DNA of 64,000 bases. Origin: Bradyrhizobium mercantei. GTDB lineage: Bacteria > Pseudomonadota > Alphaproteobacteria > Rhizobiales > Xanthobacteraceae. The position numbers and the translations under genes were made by a program. The stretch spans positions 795,313-859,312 of the forward strand of contig NZ_MKFI01000002.1 of NCBI RefSeq assembly GCF_001982635.1, in the 5' to 3' direction. The notes under the pieces were generated by a model. That model was not told where the DNA came from and made no database searches. It was given only the letters and a program-made list of their open reading frames with translations. This document shows positions 61,353 through 64,000 of this stretch, piece after piece (positions within the stretch are counted from its first letter, which is position 1; the number at the start of each line of letters is the position of its first letter).

Positions 61353-62972
61353 CTACGCCTTCTTCTTCACGTCCTTGACGTTGGAGAAGCTGATGCCTTC
61401 GGCGCGCTCGCGGGTGTAGCCGAGATAGAACTCGTTCTTGGCCATGAACACGGGATCGCCGTCGACGTCGTCGGCGATGCCGGAATTGTTGGCGGCGATG
61501 AACGTGTCAAGCTTCTTGCGGTCGTCGGACGAGATCCAGCGCGCCAGCGAGAATTCGGAGATCTCGAACTCGACCGGCAGCGAGTATTCCGCATCGAGCC
61601 GCGCCTTCAGCACGTCGAGCTGCAGCGGGCCGACCACGCCGACCAGCGCCGGCGCACCGTCGCGCGGCCGGAACACCTGCACGACGCCCTCCTCCGACAT
61701 CTGCTGCAAGGCTTCCTTCAGCTTCTTGGCCTTCATCGCATCGGTCAGGCGAACGCGGCGGACGATTTCCGGGGCGAAGCTCGGCACGCCGACGAAGGTC
61801 AGATCCTCGCCCTCGGTGAGCGTGTCGCCGATCCTGAGCGTGCCGTGGTTGGGAATGCCGACGACGTCGCCGGCAAACGCCTCGTCGGCCACCGAGCGAT
61901 CCTGGGCGAAGAAGAATTGCGGGCTCGACAGGCTCATGTTCTTGCCGGTGCGCACCAGCTTGGCCTTCATGCCGCGGCTGAGCTTGCCCGAGCACAGCCG
62001 GGCGAAGGCGATGCGGTCGCGATGGTTGGGATCCATGTTGGCCTGGATCTTGAACACGAAGGCGCTCATGCGCGGCTCTGATGCCTCGACCTTGCGCAGA
62101 TCGGAATCCTGCGCGCGCGGCGCCGGCGCGAACTTGCCGAGGCCCTCCAGCAAGTCGCCGACGCCGAAATTGCGCAGCGCGCTGCCGAAATAGACCGGCG
62201 TCAGATGGCCCTCGCGGAACGCGGCGAGCTCGAACGGTTTGCAGGCCTCCGAGGCCAGCGCGAGTTCGTCCTTGACCTCGGCGACGTCGAGATTGGGGTT
62301 GCGCTTGCCGAGATCGGCGATGTCGATCTGCTCGGTGGCGCCGGTCTTGGCGCCGCCGCCCTCGAGCAGCCGCACGCCGCCATTGACGACGTCATAGGTG
62401 CCGAGGAAGTCGCGGCCGCGGCCGACCGGCCAGGTCATCGGCGTGGTGTCGAGCGCCAGCGTCTTCTCGATCTCGTCCAACAGCTCAAACGTGTCGCGGC
62501 TCTCGCGGTCCATCTTGTTGATGAAGGTGATGATCGGGATGTCGCGCAGCCGGCACACCTCGAACAGTTTTCGCGTGCGCGCCTCGATGCCTTTCGCGGC
62601 GTCGATCACCATGACCGCGGAATCGACCGCGGTCAGCGTGCGATAGGTATCTTCCGAAAAGTCCTCGTGGCCCGGCGTGTCCAGGAGGTTGAACACCAGC
62701 TCGTTGAACTCGAAGGTCATCACCGAGGTGACGACCGAGATGCCGCGCTCGCGCTCGATCTTCATCCAGTCCGAGCGCGTGTTGCGCCGCTCGCCCTTGG
62801 CCTTGACCTGGCCCGCGAGATTGATAGCGCCGCCGAACAGCAGCAGCTTTTCCGTCAGTGTGGTCTTGCCGGCGTCCGGATGCGAGATGATCGCAAAGGT
62901 GCGCCGCCGCGCCACTTCCTCTGAAAGCGGCGAGCGGGACGGCGATTCGGCTGAAACTGAGATGTCGGACAT
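61353..62972 (-). CDS. prfC: Peptide chain release factor 3
   Basis: A 539-residue GTPase that removes RF1/RF2 from the ribosome after termination. GTPase motifs: [19 protein letters not shown] (about 25-43), [16 protein letters not shown] (about 97), NKMDRESRD (about 150). The class-specific [11 protein letters not shown] segment and the C-terminal [12 protein letters not shown] region are present; these rule out EF-G. ATG at 62972 is chosen since it gives the usual short leader; a longer frame to 63083 overlaps the riboswitch and is rejected. RF3 is scattered in alphaproteobacteria, so its presence is not universal. Confidence 0.94.
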   Translation of the reverse strand: MSDISVSAESPSRSPLSEEVARRRTFAIISHPDAGKTTLTEKLLLFGGAINLAGQVKAKGERRNTRSDWMKIERERGISVVTSVMTFEFNELVFNLLDTPGHEDFSEDTYRTLTAVDSAVMVIDAAKGIEARTRKLFEVCRLRDIPIITFINKMDRESRDTFELLDEIEKTLALDTTPMTWPVGRGRDFLGTYDVVNGGVRLLEGGGAKTGATEQIDIADLGKRNPNLDVAEVKDELALASEACKPFELAAFREGHLTPVYFGSALRNFGVGDLLEGLGKFAPAPRAQDSDLRKVEASEPRMSAFVFKIQANMDPNHRDRIAFARLCSGKLSRGMKAKLVRTGKNMSLSSPQFFFAQDRSVADEAFAGDVVGIPNHGTLRIGDTLTEGEDLTFVGVPSFAPEIVRRVRLTDAMKAKKLKEALQQMSEEGVVQVFRPRDGAPALVGVVGPLQLDVLKARLDAEYSLPVEFEISEFSLARWISSDDRKKLDTFIAANNSGIADDVDGDPVFMAKNEFYLGYTRERAEGISFSNVKDVKKKA

Positions 62973-63057
62973 GGCGGGGCATTTGGCAGGGAAAACGGGC
63001 GCAATCAAGGGCGTTTTGTCGCAATGCGGAACGGTCGCCCCACCCCCATATAGGCGC

Positions 63058-63106
63058 GGGAAGGACGACCTTCTCCTCACCATACCATCTGCGGGGACGA
63101 CCCTGC
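63058..63106 (+). promoter_or_regulatory. Guanidine-II (mini-ykkC) riboswitch
   Basis: Two small hairpins, each closed by an ACGA tetraloop: GAAGG-ACGA-CCTTC at 63060-63073 (the stem extends two more pairs) and GCGGGG-ACGA-CCCTGC at 63091-63106. The 15-20 base linker and the tandem ACGR loops are the defining features of the mini-ykkC class. It lies just before the ribosome-binding site GGAGGG (63113-63118) of gdx, a typical gene under its control. It should turn on translation of the exporter when guanidinium is present. Confidence 0.85.
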
Positions 63107-63124
63107 CTATCTGGAGGGTTCGTG

Positions 63125-63439
63125 ATGGCTTGGGCCATTCTGTTCACTGCTGGTCTGCTCGAGATCGGCTGGGCGATCGGGCTGAAATATACCGAAGGCT
63201 TCTCGCGGCTGGTGCCGTCGGTGCTGACGCTGGCGGCAATGGCCGGCAGCATCCTCCTGCTCGGCATCGCGCTGAAGACACTGCCGATTGGAACCGCCTA
63301 CGCGGTCTGGACCGGGATCGGCGCGGTCGGCACCGCGGCGCTCGGCATCATCCTGCTCGGCGAACCCGCGACCGCGATGCGGCTCGCCAGCATCGGGCTG
63401 ATCGTGTCCGGCATCGTCGGGCTGAAGCTGGTCGGTTAG
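63125..63439 (+). CDS. gdx: Guanidinium exporter Gdx (SMR family, SugE type)
   Basis: A 104-residue four-helix small-multidrug-resistance protein of the SugE/Gdx subtype. The essential glutamate is residue 13 in [21 protein letters not shown], and the subtype signature [19 protein letters not shown] is intact. SMR Gdx proteins export guanidinium in exchange for protons as antiparallel dimers. A guanidine-II riboswitch directly upstream confirms the substrate better than family membership alone. ATG at 63125 is placed by the GGAGGG site; a GTG three bases earlier is possible. Older annotation may call it a quaternary-ammonium exporter. Confidence 0.95.
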   Translation: MAWAILFTAGLLEIGWAIGLKYTEGFSRLVPSVLTLAAMAGSILLLGIALKTLPIGTAYAVWTGIGAVGTAALGIILLGEPATAMRLASIGLIVSGIVGLKLVG

Positions 63440-64000
63440 TTACTTCAGAACCTGCACAATCCAGTAGGTCGCGGCGGCGACCGCGGCCGACGCCGGGATC
63501 GTGATCACCCAGGCGTAGACGATCGAGCTTGCCACGTTCCAGCGCACGGCGGAGAGCCGCCGTGCGGCGCCGACGCCGACGATGGCACCGGTGATGGTGT
63601 GGGTGGTGGAAACGGGAACCCCGAGATAGGTCGCCATGAACAGCGTCGCGGCGCCGCCGGTCTCGGCGCAAAACCCCTGCATCGGCGTCAGCTTGGTGAT
63701 GCGCAGCCCCATGGTGCGGACGATCCGCCAGCCGCCCATCAGCGTGCCCAGCGCCATCGCGCTCTGGCAGGCCAGCACGACCCAGAACGGAATTTCGAAG
63801 GTGTCACCGAGATGGCCCTGCGAATAGAGCAGCACGGCGATGATGCCCATGGTCTTCTGCGCGTCGTTGCCGCCATGGCCGAGCGAATAGAGCGAGGCCG
63901 AGGCGAATTGCAGGATGCGGAAGGCGCGATCGACCGCGAACGGCGTCGAGCGCACCGAGAGCCAGGACACGATCGCAACCAGCACCAGCGCCAGCAGGAA
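63440..64000 (-). CDS. Inorganic phosphate transporter, PiT family (3' part; 5' end outside the window)
   Basis: The last 186 residues of a PiT-family phosphate permease. The gene runs off the right edge of the window on the minus strand, so an internal ATG near 63985 is not the true start. The second PiT signature HGGNDAQKTMGIIAVLL is visible, as is the C-terminal repeat PVSTTHTITGAIVGVGA. Four or five membrane helices remain. It is a low-affinity proton- or metal-phosphate symporter. The stop codon is adjacent to the gdx stop (convergent ends), so no terminator fits between. Confidence 0.93.
   Translation of the reverse strand, partial: FLLALVLVAIVSWLSVRSTPFAVDRAFRILQFASASLYSLGHGGNDAQKTMGIIAVLLYSQGHLGDTFEIPFWVVLACQSAMALGTLMGGWRIVRTMGLRITKLTPMQGFCAETGGAATLFMATYLGVPVSTTHTITGAIVGVGAARRLSAVRWNVASSIVYAWVITIPASAAVAAATYWIVQVLK

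Noticed and set aside
62973-63083. Longer N-terminus for prfC
   Set aside because: It would run into the guanidine riboswitch on the other strand and adds sequence unlike RF3; ATG at 62972 gives the usual start.

Overview
The window is GC-rich alphaproteobacterial chromosome, almost certainly from Bradyrhizobium or a close relative in the Nitrobacteraceae (order Hyphomicrobiales). The evidence is the high GC content, the gene orders (ppk-ppx; rpsF-rpsR-DUF2232-rplI; fabD-fabG-acpP-fabF-mltG-yicC-gmk; lptD-surA-pdxA-rsmA) and several families of short palindromic intergenic repeats of the kind common in that genus. The species cannot be told from the sequence. No rRNA, tRNA, CRISPR array, transposase, integrase or phage gene was seen. 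Most of the window is conserved core genome, with a small accessory patch at about 49.1-52.7 kb.

Layout. 0-3 kb: polyphosphate metabolism (the 3' part of ppk, then ppx). 3-8.2 kb: a TerC-type membrane protein, ndk, a Gly/Trp/His-rich secreted peptide, an ABC-F ATPase and a lipoprotein. 8.2-19.3 kb: holC-pepA diverging from an envelope operon, lptF-lptG-lptD-surA-pdxA-rsmA, then an alcohol dehydrogenase. 19.5-27.3 kb: a Cys-motif envelope protein, then gmk, yicC, mltG and the fatty-acid synthesis genes fabF, acpP, fabG and fabD, all on the minus strand. 27.5-33.2 kb: two regulator-enzyme modules (TetR plus desaturase, TetR plus thioesterase) on either side of the S6-S18-DUF2232-L9 ribosomal operon. 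33.3-45.6 kb: a c-type cytochrome with a long disordered tail, cyclopropane-fatty-acid synthase, dnaB, alr, exonuclease III, a TauE/SafE transporter, radA, cvpA, purF and a tandem pair of very small membrane proteins. 45.7-49.1 kb: an SDR oxidoreductase, an NHL beta-propeller protein and an orphan solute-binding protein. 49.2-52.7 kb: a TetR-centred cassette bracketed by direct copies of a repeat. 52.7-64 kb: an MFS exporter, der, a lipoprotein, a TPR membrane protein, acyl-CoA synthetase, panB, an NnrU-type protein, a Cys-rich exported protein, a four-copy tandem repeat array, prfC, a guanidine exporter behind a guanidine-II riboswitch, and the end of a phosphate transporter gene.

How the parts work together. 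Envelope and lipid functions recur: LPS export, fatty-acid elongation, desaturation, cyclopropanation, acyl-thioester hydrolysis and CoA ligation. Several lipid genes sit in small modules with their own TetR regulator.

The most informative non-coding signals are the two-hairpin guanidine-II riboswitch before gdx, three TetR-type palindromes each placed in a promoter spacer, one further TetR-type palindrome before the desaturase module, and a family of 105-106 bp elements with CTARAGC ends that lie directly on stop codons. Nothing here can be proved to be an undescribed system. The best candidates for follow-up are the twin-operator TetR cassette, the stop-codon-abutting repeats and the duplicated micro-membrane proteins after purF.
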